From the NCBI GenBank assembly GCA_031291335.1, contig JARLJF010000083.1, positions 1-64,000 on the forward strand: 64,000 nucleotides of DNA. The letters are read 5' to 3'. The translations under genes were made by a program, and so were the position numbers. Under the pieces are notes generated by a model that was not told the DNA's origin, did no database searches, and saw only the letters and a list, made by a program, of their open reading frames with translations. This document shows, piece after piece, positions 63,140 through 64,000 of the stretch; positions within the stretch are counted from its first letter, which is position 1, and every line of letters starts with the position of its first letter. The stretch comes from Pandoraea sp. Lineage in GTDB: Bacteria > Pseudomonadota > Gammaproteobacteria > Burkholderiales > Burkholderiaceae.

Positions 63140-63195
63140 GAGGGCGTTTCAACGGGGGCCTTTCAATCGCATTGCTGAAGTTCCGGGAGGGCAAT

Positions 63196-63828
63196 ATGCC
63201 ATCAGGACAGAACATCGCACGCGGCGCATGGCTGGCTAGCGTCGCGCTATTGACGAGCACATTCGCCGTGGCGCAGGAGTTGCCCAAGGGCGAGCCAGCG
63301 CAGGGCGGCGGGACCGAACTGGGTTCCCCCGATGCAGGCGAGGACGTGACGTACTCGCCGCCGAAGGTCATGCGTACGGCGCAACCGACGGCAGGGCTGG
63401 ACGCGGAGTTCGTCGACGAAGCACAGAAGGCGGGCAAGGCGGAAGTGCAAGCGAGCCAGGTGGCCGTGCAGCGTTCGAGCAATCCATCGGTCAAACGCTT
63501 CGCTCAGCACATGGTGACGGACCACAGCAAGGCGAATGAAGCGCTGCGCCAGTTGGCCGCGAAGAAGGGCGTGAGCGTGCCCAACGACGCCGCCGTCGAT
63601 CCCGACATCGAGGCTCTCAAGAGCAAGAAGGGACGCGAGTTCGATGTCGCGTATATGGCGCTTGCCGGCCCTGATGCGCACGAGCGAGCCGTCGCGCTGT
63701 TCCAGAGGGAGTCGGAGAAGGGGCAAGACTCGGACTTGCGCGGATTTGCGCGTCAGACGCTACCCACGCTGCGCCATCATCTGAGCGAAGCGCGTGAAGT
63801 GGCCGCCAAGGTGGAGATGGGGAAATAA
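63196..63828 (+). CDS. DUF4142 exported protein
   Basis: A 210-residue protein with a Sec signal peptide (hydrophobic WLASVALLTSTF, cleavage near AVAQE) and a DUF4142 helical domain (FVDEAQKAGKAEVQASQVAV, about 73-92; KRFAQHMVTDHSKANEAL, about 101-118), a ferritin-like fold of unknown function. GGGAGGG lies 5 bases before the ATG at 63196. It lies 56 bases after the NtrC-type gene and may share its transcript. DUF4142 genes are often found with stress or BON-domain genes, as here. Confidence 0.88.
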   Translation: MPSGQNIARGAWLASVALLTSTFAVAQELPKGEPAQGGGTELGSPDAGEDVTYSPPKVMRTAQPTAGLDAEFVDEAQKAGKAEVQASQVAVQRSSNPSVKRFAQHMVTDHSKANEALRQLAAKKGVSVPNDAAVDPDIEALKSKKGREFDVAYMALAGPDAHERAVALFQRESEKGQDSDLRGFARQTLPTLRHHLSEAREVAAKVEMGK

Positions 63829-63865
63829 GGGCGTATTCAAGTGCGTATTAAGTGTGTATCGGGGG

Positions 63866-63897
63866 CATCGCCGATCTTCTGAGGACGCTCGGCGATG
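63866..63897 (+). terminator. Hairpin after the DUF4142 gene, weak terminator candidate
   Basis: CATCGCCGA (63866-63874) pairs with TCGGCGATG (63889-63897) across 14 bases, 38 bases after the DUF4142 stop. No U-run follows, so it is only a possible terminator. Nothing else is seen up to the window end. Confidence 0.35.
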
Positions 63898-64000
63898 TCC
63901 GACGTTGCGCGGCTATCGGCTTGGCCGTGGGAATCCCCTGCTGGCAACGCCTGAGGAATGCCTGACGCGCTGCGCAACTGACGTCTGAGGTTGCCGAAAC

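Noticed and set aside
63154-63171. Sigma-54-like GG-N10-GC spacing upstream of the DUF4142 gene
   Set aside because: The elements read GGGCC and TCGCA, too far from TGGCAC and TTGCA; co-transcription from the upstream gene is simpler.
63794-63988. Plus-strand frame of 64 codons at the window end
   Set aside because: Overlaps the end of the DUF4142 gene, no ribosome site, Arg/Cys-rich translation.
1-64000. Mobile elements, CRISPR arrays, tRNA or rRNA genes
   Set aside because: Looked for transposase or integrase proteins, regular spaced repeats and conserved RNA motifs by eye; none was found. A covariance-model scan would settle tRNA and small RNA absence.

Overview
The window looks like chromosomal DNA of a high-GC betaproteobacterium of the Burkholderiaceae, most probably Pandoraea or a close relative. 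The evidence is the strongly GC-biased codon use, the class I polyhydroxyalkanoate genes (phaB, a phasin, phaC), many LysR regulators, RND efflux, a Fiu/PiuC-type siderophore system and several metabolic islands typical of soil and opportunistic Burkholderiales. The genus is an inference. I see no insertion sequence, phage, CRISPR array, rRNA or tRNA. About 56 protein genes fill nearly all of the window; the only gene-free stretches over 300 bases are 12519-13200, 27340-27670 and 58982-59558.

Layout. 1-5838: a catabolic island with a Rieske oxygenase (cut by the window edge), a LysR regulator, and a divergent operon of flavin monooxygenase, RidA-like protein, DUF1028 protein and ArgE-type amidohydrolase. 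5871-12518: a four-gene RND efflux operon (adaptor, pump, outer-membrane factor, TetR), each junction a 4-base ATGA overlap. 13201-16465: polyhydroxybutyrate genes phaB and phasin, convergent with phaC, with an Anr/FNR-like box upstream of phaB. 16726-19961: PAP2 phosphatase, acyltransferase 3, GAF-GGDEF diguanylate cyclase. 20005-28915: an Ugp-like ABC importer with its own OprB-type porin and a cytoplasmic metallophosphoesterase, divergent from an unusual regulator with two TetR DNA-binding units. 29211-33288: M23 peptidase, then a Tat-exported metallophosphoesterase, cupredoxin, sigma factor and anti-sigma factor. 33331-37971: methyltransferase Tam, ClC channel, two-component system. 38155-44682: Fur-type control site, ferric-siderophore ABC importer, TonB receptor and PiuC-like dioxygenase. 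44751-56069: assorted regulators (one AraC, four LysR), transporters (TauE/SafE, MFS, DMT), GST, SnoaL-like, DUF2252 and NmrA-like proteins. 56314-58981: chemoreceptor and a DapA-family aldolase. 59559-63828: a sigma-54 island: a BON protein behind a good -24/-12 promoter, two divergent sigma-54 activators (one with a degenerate receiver) and a DUF4142 protein.

How the parts fit. Several blocks are self-contained systems with regulator, control site and effectors together: the Ugp-like importer with porin and phosphoesterase; the sigma/anti-sigma operon with two exported proteins; the iron block; and the sigma-54 block. The most interesting candidates are the two-headed TetR regulator with repeated leader motifs, the phosphoesterase-cupredoxin-sigma-anti-sigma unit, the sigma-54/BON/DUF4142 island, three exact 10-base ATACA repeats between a two-component system and the iron importer, and an orphan intrinsic terminator upstream of the DapA gene that may mark a small RNA. 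All start sites are judged by eye from ribosome-binding sites and protein starts.
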